NCBI GenBank assembly: GCA_964474655.1
Contig: CAYYTU010000009.1
Location: 12,951 to 76,950, forward strand
Length of the DNA: 64,000 bases
Reading direction: 5' to 3'
DNA from: CAYYTU01 sp964474655
GTDB taxonomy: Bacteria; Chloroflexota; Anaerolineae; B4-G1
Under the pieces are notes generated by a model. The model was not told the origin of the DNA. It did not search any database and saw nothing but the letters and a program-made list of their open reading frames with translations. Position numbers and translations under genes: made by a program. Of the stretch, positions 27,792 to 35,060 are shown one piece after another (position 1 is the first letter of the stretch; each line of letters begins with the position of its first letter).

Positions 27792-27932
27792 CCTTAGGGG
27801 TGGGGGGGGGAGGTATTTGTGGTCGATGGTATAGTGGCTAACCTCCCCGCCGGTGGAGAGATGGACGATGTGCGCGATGGAGGACGTCTCCCAGGGGCGC
27901 TCCAAGCGCTCCGTTGATGAGAGATCCCCGCT

Positions 27933-28512
27933 TCAGCTATGCTCACGCAGAATCAGCTCCTCCAGGGAGCGCTTGGGCACGTGGTGGACGTCATTTTCGT
28001 CGCGATAATACTCGATGCCGCTCTCAGCATCGGCCTCCTCCAGCACAACTGTCTCCGCGGGCTTACCCAGCGCCAGCACCAGGAGGATCTCGTATCGCTT
28101 CGGTACGTCGAGCGTCTGCCGCAGCTCCTCGCGGTCGATGGCACCGAGCATACAGCCGCCGAAGCCCCGCTCGGCCGCGCCGAGCATAATCGACTGTGCC
28201 GCAATGCCGTGATCGCAGCCGAAGGATCTGCGGATCTCTGTGTCGCCTAGGATGATGATGTAGGCCGCTGGACGCTCTCCCTCCGCCGGGCCATCCCAGT
28301 CCTTGAGGTAGCCAGCCCAGCGGGTGTGGGGGAAGATACGAGCGTTCATCGCCGGGTCACAGCTTAGGATATACTTCAGCGGTTGCAAGTTCGCGCCCGA
28401 CGCGGACAGCCGCGCCAGGTTCACCAACGCCCGCAGCGTCTCGACCCGCAGCGGAACATCCTGCTGAAACCGTCGATAACTACGGTTCTTCCGAATCAGT
28501 TCTTCAAGCATC
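27933..28512 (-). CDS. Nitroreductase family protein
   Basis: 192 residues from the ATG at 28512 behind GGAGGAAAAA. FMN-binding features of the nitroreductase fold: NRSYRRFQQD at the N-terminus, LSASGANLQPLKYIL (~45), GIAAQSIMLGAAERGFGGCMLGAI (~115) and LVLALGKPAE near the C-terminus. It reduces quinones, flavins or nitro compounds with NAD(P)H; the true substrate is unknown. A second, distinct family member lies just upstream. Confidence 0.85.
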
Positions 28513-28544
28513 TCTTTTTCCTCCCGATCTATTACTACAACGAG

Positions 28545-28690
28545 CACTACAACGAGACTTTGACGAGTCTGTCGAGGGGTGCAATTTTCGCCGAGTCATC
28601 ATCCTTCGACAGGCTTCGACGTGAGTTCAGCCGAATGGCTCAGGATGACTATTGAGGGATCAACTTCGTTGAAATCTCGTTGTAGTACTA
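28545..28690. repeat. R3 MITE-like element
   Basis: Terminal imperfect inverted repeats (ACTACAACGAGA at 28547-28558 and TCTCGTTGTAGT at 28676-28687) enclose a second inverted pair (GTCATCATCC near 28576 and GGATGAC near 28643) with CCTTCGACAGGCTTCGAC between. No open reading frame is present. The element lies between the two nitroreductase genes; the remaining ~150 bp of the 384-bp gap hold only the terminator at 28844-28880. Confidence 0.5.
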
Positions 28691-28843
28691 TTGATGGGGT
28701 GTGAAATAGTGCCGGTTACGCTCGCCGCCACAAATCCAACAACAGATTAGCGTCAGGCTAGCGTAAAATCGACGTCAAGCCTTATGCGACCAGTTGTGAT
28801 ATGATGTTATCGCTTGAGAGAAAGATTACTTTCTTCTCCTCCT

Positions 28844-28880
28844 TTTGAAAGAGGGTCGAGCCGCGGGGGTCTCGGCCCTC
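28844..28880 (-). terminator. Terminator after the second nitroreductase gene
   Basis: On the minus strand GAGGGCCGAG pairs with CTCGACCCTC around a GC-rich loop and is followed by TTTCAAAA. It begins 16 nt past the stop codon of the 28897-29391 gene. Confidence 0.7.
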
Positions 28881-28896
28881 TTTGCACGTCAGGGCC

Positions 28897-29391
28897 TCAG
28901 TATCCATCGTAGTGAACCTTATCCGCATTGTACTTGGTGTGAGGCGGCTTCGATTCTGCCGGATGGCCGACTGGCACCAGACACAGAACGCGTAGATCCT
29001 CCGGCAGATTCAGGACCTCCTGCACGTGTTTCTCGCGCTGCGCTCGCGGATAGACGGCCACCCAGACGGCGCCCAGATCGAGTCCGGCTGCCGCCAGCAG
29101 TAAGTTTTCCGTTGCAGCGCTGGCATCCTCAACCCAGTGATTGGCCTGCTCGTCGTGTGCACAGACGACGAAGACCACCGGCGCATCGGCGCACATCCCG
29201 CTCCAGGGGTGTGTTTCCGCCAGCTGTTGCCGCAGCCTTTCGTCCCGCGCCACGATAAACTCCCATGGCTGCAGGTTGTTGGCCGAAGGGGCGGCCATCG
29301 CTGCTTCCAGCAACGTCTTGACGTCCTCGTCGGACAAAGAGTCGTCGGTATAATTACGAATGCTACGTCGTTTCTTGATCAGCTCGAGCAT
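28897..29391 (-). CDS. Nitroreductase family protein
   Basis: 164 residues with the family start MLELIKKRRSIRNYTDD, then AAMAAPSANNLQPWEFIV (~30-48) and ATENLLLAAAGLDLGAVWVAV (~93-113). It is shorter than average but complete. A GAGGAAG ribosome site precedes the ATG. It probably binds FMN and uses NAD(P)H; the electron acceptor is unknown. Low similarity to the neighbouring nitroreductase argues against a recent duplication. Confidence 0.87.
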   Translation of the reverse strand: MLELIKKRRSIRNYTDDSLSDEDVKTLLEAAMAAPSANNLQPWEFIVARDERLRQQLAETHPWSGMCADAPVVFVVCAHDEQANHWVEDASAATENLLLAAAGLDLGAVWVAVYPRAQREKHVQEVLNLPEDLRVLCLVPVGHPAESKPPHTKYNADKVHYDGY

Positions 29392-29434
29392 ATTGACTTC
29401 CTCTTGATCTTCTTCGCACTATCACAGATTTGGT

Positions 29435-29469
29435 AGGCTTCCGAAGTCTGTCCTCCCCCAACTTGTAGA
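29435..29469. repeat. R2 repeat, solo end
   Basis: GGCTTCCGAAGTCTGTCCTC followed by CC-CAACTTGTAGATG matches the right end of the R2 element in the MNT gene (36972-37008) almost base for base. No partner end is seen nearby, so this is a fragment, between the nitroreductase and phosphatase genes. Confidence 0.6.
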
Positions 29470-29530
29470 TGTACCCGTAGTACCGGATCTATCGCTGTGG
29501 AGGGCTATCGGTCGAGTTTCAAAGGATCTC

Positions 29531-30166
29531 TTACGCCGCCAGAGCTTGTAAGTGGCAGACATCGTTGAACAAGGTTAGTACGGCCTCACTGCCGGTTGTG
29601 ACTTCGAAGACGTTGACCGCGCAGGTAGCCTGTCGCAGTTGCCAGAAATGTTCGTTGCCCAGGCCCAGGATGGCGCAGAGCAGTACACGATTGACCACGG
29701 TGTGACCAACCAGCGCCACCGACTGACCTGTGTGATGCTCCACCACCCAAGCCAGGCCCGCCACGACCCGATCTCGTACGTCGTCCAGATTCTCACCGCC
29801 GGGCATTTGGACGGTGTGCGGGGCTTCCCACCAGGCCTGCAACAAATTGGGGTTATCCGCCTCCACTTCCTGTGGGGAGCGACCCTGCCACTGACCGTAG
29901 TCGATATCCAATAATCCTTCGAACGGTTGGGCGCTCAAGCTCTGCGCCTGGGCAATTGCTTCGGCAGTCTGCATAGCTCGCTGCAAAGGACTGGCGTAGA
30001 TGGCTTGGATCGGCCAGCGTTCGGCCAGATACCGTCCGGTGGCCTTTGCCTGTTGGAGGCCAAACGCATCCAGGGATAGGTCGGCCCGACCGCGAAAACG
30101 GGTCTCCTTGTTCCATGCGGTCTGACCGTGTCGGACCAGTACGATGCGCGTGCTTTCTTCTTTCAT
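29531..30166 (-). CDS. Histidine phosphatase family protein (phosphoglycerate mutase-like)
   Basis: About 211 residues. The catalytic RHG motif is at the N-terminus (IVLVRHGQTAWN), with LSLDAFGLQQAKATGRYLA, ASPLQRAMQTAEAIA, DIDYGQWQGRSPQE and a second His in ALVGHTVVNRVLL. This is the cofactor-independent-looking phosphatase branch (CobC/PhoE-like) rather than glycolytic mutase. The ATG at 30166 has GAGGAG upstream; a GTG at 30178 overlapping the previous stop (GTGA) is the alternative. Confidence 0.85.
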   Translation of the reverse strand: MKEESTRIVLVRHGQTAWNKETRFRGRADLSLDAFGLQQAKATGRYLAERWPIQAIYASPLQRAMQTAEAIAQAQSLSAQPFEGLLDIDYGQWQGRSPQEVEADNPNLLQAWWEAPHTVQMPGGENLDDVRDRVVAGLAWVVEHHTGQSVALVGHTVVNRVLLCAILGLGNEHFWQLRQATCAVNVFEVTTGSEAVLTLFNDVCHLQALAA

Positions 30167-30174
30167 TCCGTTTC

Positions 30175-31290
30175 TCACTCCTCAGATCCAGAGCCCTCCA
30201 GGAGGGTTCCCAGACGGTGCCAGGCGGCAAAGTGGGCAGTGGTGAAGGCTTCGTAATCTTGCACTCCGCGAACCAGGCTCACCGGTCCGCCCTGGCTGGT
30301 GTCCGCCACCAGCCGCCCCTGGCGTAGATCTTCGATCGTCGTCGGGAGATGAGCGCGTTCGATCTCCAGCAGCTCGGGGCGCACGATTGTCAGCGCCGCG
30401 ATCGAATCCCACATTGCGAAACCTCCACCGCGAAACCACAACCGCATCAGTGCAAACCAGAACCGTGTTCGGCGCACAATCAACCGCGAGATCGGGTCAT
30501 CCAGCGTCTGGAGGGCAGCGAATTGCTCCTTGCAAAAGATCGCGCTCAACCCTGCCTCTCCCAGTGTGACCGAGAGAGGGCACGTCGCCTGCAATGTGCG
30601 ATAGGCCGCTTCGGGATCGAGCGTGAAGTTACGCTCTGCCAGGCGGCGGTTGTTCCACGTCACCGGGCCGGTCACGCCGCCCTGCAGGGCAAGTCCGCGT
30701 AGCTTCTCGAAGAAATGCGGGTCGAGCTCCACCGCGTGTTTGAGGTTCGTCATCACCCCTGTGGCCAGCAGGACCAGCTCGCCGGGATGAGCGTCGACGG
30801 CCTCCACCAGCAAATGAGCGGCCCGATTCTCCTCGGGTGGACTGCTGGGGTGGGCCGCCCCTCGGGCCACCGTCAGATTCTCCAGGCCGATCGTCTTCAG
30901 CAGATGGCGAGTAGTCCACGTCGTCATCCACACCGGTCCGTTGCCGCGGGTGGTAGTGATAGCTTGCAAATCAACCCGCGGTTCGCCCAGCAGATAGAGC
31001 AATGCTAGCCCACTCCCTACATCTCGGAAGGGCCATCCCAGTGTGAGGTCACAATCGTAGATGACGGGGATCTGTTCCTCATCTGGGATTGGGATGAAAG
31101 CGGGGAGCTCGGGGGGCTCGGTGGAACCAACGGCATAGGCCTTGATGAAGAAGACGGTAAGTAACATCAAGAATGCTGCCGCCAGGGTCACAATCAACCA
31201 GTAGAAGACCTCCAGCGCCACCATCAACACAAGGCCCAGTATGATGAGTAGAATCGTAATCCAAAACCAGGGGCTGCGAAGCAATGTCAC
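30175..31290 (-). CDS. Membrane-anchored nucleoside-hydrolase-like protein
   Basis: 371 residues. Two adjacent hydrophobic segments (~8-50) precede an inosine/uridine-preferring nucleoside hydrolase-like domain (~75-360). Retained elements: a DxD start (YDCDLTLGW), LATGVMTNL, and NFTLDPEAAYR. Altered elements: the usual DPGxDDxxA is replaced by an extended DCDLTLGWPFRDVGSGLAL, and the His of the HDxxA motif is Trp (AMWDSIAAL). Ring hydrolysis of ribosides is therefore uncertain. The membrane anchor is unusual for this family. Confidence 0.7.
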   Translation of the reverse strand: MTLLRSPWFWITILLIILGLVLMVALEVFYWLIVTLAAAFLMLLTVFFIKAYAVGSTEPPELPAFIPIPDEEQIPVIYDCDLTLGWPFRDVGSGLALLYLLGEPRVDLQAITTTRGNGPVWMTTWTTRHLLKTIGLENLTVARGAAHPSSPPEENRAAHLLVEAVDAHPGELVLLATGVMTNLKHAVELDPHFFEKLRGLALQGGVTGPVTWNNRRLAERNFTLDPEAAYRTLQATCPLSVTLGEAGLSAIFCKEQFAALQTLDDPISRLIVRRTRFWFALMRLWFRGGGFAMWDSIAALTIVRPELLEIERAHLPTTIEDLRQGRLVADTSQGGPVSLVRGVQDYEAFTTAHFAAWHRLGTLLEGSGSEE

Positions 31291-31382
31291 CTCCCATCAA
31301 GTCCCATCTCATTGTAGCACGCTTGTCCGGGTGCGCAACAGAACCGTTTGCTTTTTCACATCTGGGCACACTCTGTGGCATT

Positions 31383-31394
31383 GAAAGCGCTTTC
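31383..31394. promoter_or_regulatory. LacI-type operator-like palindrome upstream of the aldolase-Fae genes
   Basis: GAAAGCGCTTTC is a perfect 12-bp palindrome with the central CG and flanks (TTGAAAGCGCTTTCGC) typical of LacI/CcpA-family operators. It lies 133 bp upstream of the first DapA-Fae gene in the 236-bp divergent gap that also holds the start of the nucleoside-hydrolase-like gene. The regulator is not in the window. Confidence 0.4.
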
Positions 31395-31526
31395 GCAGAC
31401 GATTCGCTTCGAGAACCCTTGCCTATCTCTCGATTTTGTGCTACTCTTGAGAAGATCGTTTATGGAATACGCAGACGAATCCCCAATCCCCTACGAAGTA
31501 TTTCACACATAACCAGGAGGTCACAA

Positions 31527-32960
31527 ATGCCTATCAAAGTTCCGTGGCTGAAGGGGGTCTTCCCCGCGTTGGTTACTCCCTTCGATAAAAAGACGGAAGC
31601 TGCCGCTTCGCTTATAGACGAGGACGCCTACCGCCGTCTGATTCAACACGCGCTGCCGAACGTGGACGGCATCGTCACCAGTGGCACGACCGGCGAGTTC
31701 TGCTACCTGACGCGCGAGGAGCAGCGACGGCTGGTCGAGATTGGCGTGGAGGAGGCCGACGACAAGCCCGTCATCGCCGGCTGCGGCGCCTCGTCCACCC
31801 AGGAGGCCATTGCGCTGGCTCGCGACGCGCGGGAGGCCGGCGCATCGGCAGCCCTCATCGTCACGCCCTACTTCCTCCACCCCTCGGACAAGGGCGTCTA
31901 CCAGCACTTCTACGATATCGCCACCGCGGTCGATCTGCCCATCATTCTCTACAACATCCCCCAGGTGATGGACGCTTACCTGCCCCGTACCGTGGTCGAG
32001 GATCTGGCCGACCTGCCGAACGTGATCGGCCTCAAGGACTCCTCCGGCAACCTGACCTACACGATGGAGCTGCTGGAGTACGTGGGCGACCGCATCGACG
32101 TCTTCGTCGGCCACGACGAGGTGGTATTGCCCGCGCTGGCCGGCGGCGTGAGCGGGATGATCCTGGCCAGCGCCCAGGTTTACCCGGAGGTCTGGCAAGC
32201 GGTCATCCGCCTGGTTGGCGAGGGCCAGATCGAGGAGGCCCGCGCCAAGCAGCGCCAGGTGCAGAAGCTCTCGCGCATCTTCTGCCGACACGGCGGCGCC
32301 GTGGCGGTCAAGACCGCGCTCAAGATGATGGGACTCGATATGGGGCCGCCGCGCAAGCCGCTCAAGAGCGTCGGCGGCGGGCTGATCCACGAAACCCGCG
32401 CCGAGATCCGGCTCGAGATGGAGAAGCTGGGCAAGGTTCCGATGAAGGGGACGGCCTTCGCCTACCCCAACGGTCCGCTGGTCGAGCGCTTCGGCGACCT
32501 GGAGATCACGGCGGACCAGATCAACGAGCACAGCTTGCGCGTCGGGAGCGGCCTCGCGGGCGAGGGCGTCAACAAAGTCCAGATCGACCTGATCGCCGGC
32601 GGCAAGGAGACGCCGCTAGGCGACGCCTACGCGCTCCAGATGACCTACCCGCTCCATCGGCGCGAGGCGCTGACCACGATCCTGGAGCCGGCGCTCACCG
32701 TGCGGCCGGCGACGCTGCTGCTGCCGACGCTGCCGCAGAGGAATCTGCGCCAGGCGAATATGATCTACGGCCCGGCCCAGTCGGCGATGGCGCGGGCCAT
32801 CGTGGATGCGCTGGAGACGGAACGCATCCCCGCAACGTCCGTCGATGACGACGTGATGGTCGCCCTGGCGACGATCCACCCCCGCGCGACGAATCGAAAC
32901 GCGCTCGCCAAGAGCGTCCGCACTGCCGCCACGAAGGCGATAGAGCAGGCATTCGCATAG
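31527..32960 (+). CDS. DapA-type aldolase fused to formaldehyde-activating enzyme (Fae) domain, paralogue 1
   Basis: The ATG at 31527 follows AGGAGG; the frame is open further upstream without a ribosome site. 477 residues. Residues ~1-300 are a DHDPS/N-acetylneuraminate-lyase family barrel with TSGTTGEF (~52), TPYFLHPS, Tyr142 in LYNIP and Schiff-base Lys170 in GLKDSSGN. The Arg used by DapA for aspartate semialdehyde is not apparent. Residues ~325-477 match Fae: VGSGLAGEGVNKVQIDLIAG, then YGPAQSAMARAIVDAL and IPATSVDDDVMVALATIHPRA. The catalytic His of Fae (AHIDL) is Gln352 here, while the GPAQ motif (415-418) is intact. Likely a retro-aldol enzyme tied to formaldehyde transfer. Confidence 0.85.
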   Translation: MPIKVPWLKGVFPALVTPFDKKTEAAASLIDEDAYRRLIQHALPNVDGIVTSGTTGEFCYLTREEQRRLVEIGVEEADDKPVIAGCGASSTQEAIALARDAREAGASAALIVTPYFLHPSDKGVYQHFYDIATAVDLPIILYNIPQVMDAYLPRTVVEDLADLPNVIGLKDSSGNLTYTMELLEYVGDRIDVFVGHDEVVLPALAGGVSGMILASAQVYPEVWQAVIRLVGEGQIEEARAKQRQVQKLSRIFCRHGGAVAVKTALKMMGLDMGPPRKPLKSVGGGLIHETRAEIRLEMEKLGKVPMKGTAFAYPNGPLVERFGDLEITADQINEHSLRVGSGLAGEGVNKVQIDLIAGGKETPLGDAYALQMTYPLHRREALTTILEPALTVRPATLLLPTLPQRNLRQANMIYGPAQSAMARAIVDALETERIPATSVDDDVMVALATIHPRATNRNALAKSVRTAATKAIEQAFA

Positions 32961-32974
32961 AGGAGAGATTGGAT

Positions 32975-34444
32975 ATGGGATACAAAACTGATTGGTTCAA
33001 GGGCATCTTTCCCGCGTTGGTGACGCCGTTCGCCAAGGATGATACAATCGACGAGCAAGCCTACCGCGAGCTGCTCCAGTTCGTGCTGCCCCACGTGGAC
33101 GGCGTGGTGCCCTGTGGCACGACGGGCGAGTTCTCGTATATGAGCATCGAGGAGCGGAAGCGGGTGATTGATATCTGCCTCGACGAGGTCGGAGGCGCCG
33201 TGCCCGTGCTGGCTGGCACCGGCTGCACCACCACCCGCGAGACGGTGGCGCTGACGGCCTGGGCCAGGGACGCCGGCGTCGACGGCGCGCTGGTGGTGGC
33301 GCCCTACTACCTCAAACCGTCCTTCAACGAGGTCTACGACCACTTCCGGGCTGTGGACGAGGTGGGGCTGCCGATTGTGATGTACAACATCCCGCAGTGC
33401 GCGGGCACGCACTTCAAGTGGTGGACCGCCGAGGGCGGACTGCTCGATTTCGAGAACACCATCGGCATCAAGGATTCCTCCGGCGATCTGCCCTTTATGG
33501 AGGCCCTGCTTGAGAAGGTGAAGGGCGACGTCTCCATCTTCGTCGGTCACGACGAGGTGGTGCAGGCCGCGCTGGGGGCCGGGGCCGACGGCGCGATCCT
33601 GGCCAGCGCCAACCTGATCCCCGACATCTGGCAGAAGGTCTATCGCGCCACGCAGGAGAGCGACTTCGTCACCGCGCAGGAATGGCAACAGAAGGTGCAG
33701 AAGCTGGTGCGCATCGTGGTGCGCTGCGGCGCTAACCAGGCCTGCAAGGAGGGTCTGCGGATGATGGGCGTCGACGTGGGCGACTCGCGCCACCCGATCG
33801 TGCCCGGCGGCGCCTTCCGCCGCGAGGACCGCGAGGAGCTGCGGCTGCAGCTGGAGGCTCTGGGCAAGATCGACAAGCGCGCGGTCACCTACGACCTGGG
33901 CCAGAAGCAAGTGCAGGCCGACGTCTTCGCCACCCATCACACGCCGAGCACCATCGACGGCTTCACGATGAAGGTGGGCGAGGGGTTCGCCGGGCCGCCG
34001 TTCCAGGAGCTGGCACACGTCGACCTGCTGATCGGCCTGAAGGACGGCCCCGTCGGACGCGCCATCGAGCGATCAATGACGAGTTGGGGCGAGGAGCGGG
34101 ATCTGGAACTCATCGGCGAACGCCCGCAGACGCTCCTGGTGCCGACGGTCACCATCCGCACGGAGAAGCAGCGCCGTCTCTTCGAGCGCGCGGCCGCGGG
34201 CGTCAAGCTGGCGATCGAGCTCAGCATCGAGGATGGCTTCCTGCCGGAGCCGATCCTGGACGACGTGGCGCTGATCGTCAACGCCTTCGTCCATCCGGCA
34301 GCTTCCATCGCCCGACGGGTCGAGTTCAACAACTACAAGGCCGCGCGGCACGCCATCCGCAAGGCGCTGGAGGATCGCCCGACGGTCGAAGAGTTGATCG
34401 CGGAGAAGGCCGCCGCCCGCCATCCGTTCCGCTACGCCCCCTAA
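32975..34444 (+). CDS. DapA-type aldolase fused to formaldehyde-activating enzyme (Fae) domain, paralogue 2
   Basis: 489 residues, starting 14 nt after paralogue 1 behind GAGGAGAG. Aldolase half (~1-300): PCGTTGEF, APYYLKPS, MYNIPQC and Lys166 in GIKDSSGD. Fae half (~325-489): KVGEGFAGPPFQELAHVDLLIG keeps the Fae His (His348), and the C-terminus AARHPFRYAP matches the THPF-type end of true Fae. The segment aligned to GPAQ reads ERAA. Thus this paralogue lost what paralogue 1 kept and kept what paralogue 1 lost. The pair is probably co-translated and may form a mixed oligomer. Confidence 0.85.
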   Translation: MGYKTDWFKGIFPALVTPFAKDDTIDEQAYRELLQFVLPHVDGVVPCGTTGEFSYMSIEERKRVIDICLDEVGGAVPVLAGTGCTTTRETVALTAWARDAGVDGALVVAPYYLKPSFNEVYDHFRAVDEVGLPIVMYNIPQCAGTHFKWWTAEGGLLDFENTIGIKDSSGDLPFMEALLEKVKGDVSIFVGHDEVVQAALGAGADGAILASANLIPDIWQKVYRATQESDFVTAQEWQQKVQKLVRIVVRCGANQACKEGLRMMGVDVGDSRHPIVPGGAFRREDREELRLQLEALGKIDKRAVTYDLGQKQVQADVFATHHTPSTIDGFTMKVGEGFAGPPFQELAHVDLLIGLKDGPVGRAIERSMTSWGEERDLELIGERPQTLLVPTVTIRTEKQRRLFERAAAGVKLAIELSIEDGFLPEPILDDVALIVNAFVHPAASIARRVEFNNYKAARHAIRKALEDRPTVEELIAEKAAARHPFRYAP

Positions 34445-34486
34445 AAGTCAGCCAGGAACCTTTAGCAGTAGCGAGTACAAAACGAG

Positions 34487-34546
34487 AGCGCGACGTTCCT
34501 TTCGCCCCCGGTCATCAGGCCGTCGGGCGAGGAGCATCGCGCTTTG
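34487..34546 (+). terminator. Branched hairpin after the aldolase-Fae genes, possible terminator
   Basis: AGCGCGA (34487-34493) pairs with TCGCGCT (34537-34543), and inside it TTCGCCC pairs with GGGCGA. A short T run (TTGAT) follows. It lies between convergent genes. The weak T tract makes the call tentative. Confidence 0.4.
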
Positions 34547-34600
34547 ATACGCTCTATCGCTAAACGTCGGCGCCGGGGCCAAGCCCCAGCATCCGCTCAG

Positions 34601-35032
34601 TCAGTCCTCCGGGGCGTGATAGGGCGTATCGAACGTCTCAGCGTAAGATTTGATGTCGACCACGGGCGTGCCGTCCAGCGCGTCCAGCCCCACCACGTGC
34701 AGCACGTTGTCCGCGATGCGCTCGATGCGCGCGCTGGTCACGGCGATGGGATTGGGCCGCGCCGGGCTCCGCGTGGCGAAGACGCCCCGCAGCGGGTTTT
34801 CCATATCGCCCATCGGATGAACCTGCAGCACGTCGCGCCCGGCTTCGTGGAAGAAGCAGAGCACGATAATATCGTCGCTCTGCTGCAGACCCAGCAGGCC
34901 ATCGGTCACCGCCGGATCGAGCACAATGCGAGCCGAGCGAGCTCGCAGATCCGGCCCCCGCAGGCCCGCGTCGGCCTCGTCTCGTTTCACATAGCCGATA
35001 GCGTTGAGTGTAATCTGCTCTTCGTAACTCAT
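34601..35032 (-). CDS. TrmO/TsaA-type SAM-dependent tRNA methyltransferase family protein
   Basis: 143 residues with the TrmO beta-barrel signature GVFATRSPARPNPIAVTSARI (~84) and LDALDGTPVVDIKSY (~120). In E. coli TrmO methylates the t6A base at position 37 of tRNA-Thr. This short form lacks the C-terminal domain of the E. coli enzyme, so the substrate may differ; homologues also occur near SAM-related genes. It is 28 nt downstream of ahcY on the same strand, which would remove the SAH it produces. Confidence 0.85.
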   Translation of the reverse strand: MSYEEQITLNAIGYVKRDEADAGLRGPDLRARSARIVLDPAVTDGLLGLQQSDDIIVLCFFHEAGRDVLQVHPMGDMENPLRGVFATRSPARPNPIAVTSARIERIADNVLHVVGLDALDGTPVVDIKSYAETFDTPYHAPED

Positions 35033-35060
35033 CGCCGTCAGAGCCCCCTCCCGCGAACTT

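Noticed and set aside
27797..27812. G-rich run that might form a quadruplex upstream of tetR
   Set aside because: One long G run without four separated tracts; upstream of the promoter and likely incidental.
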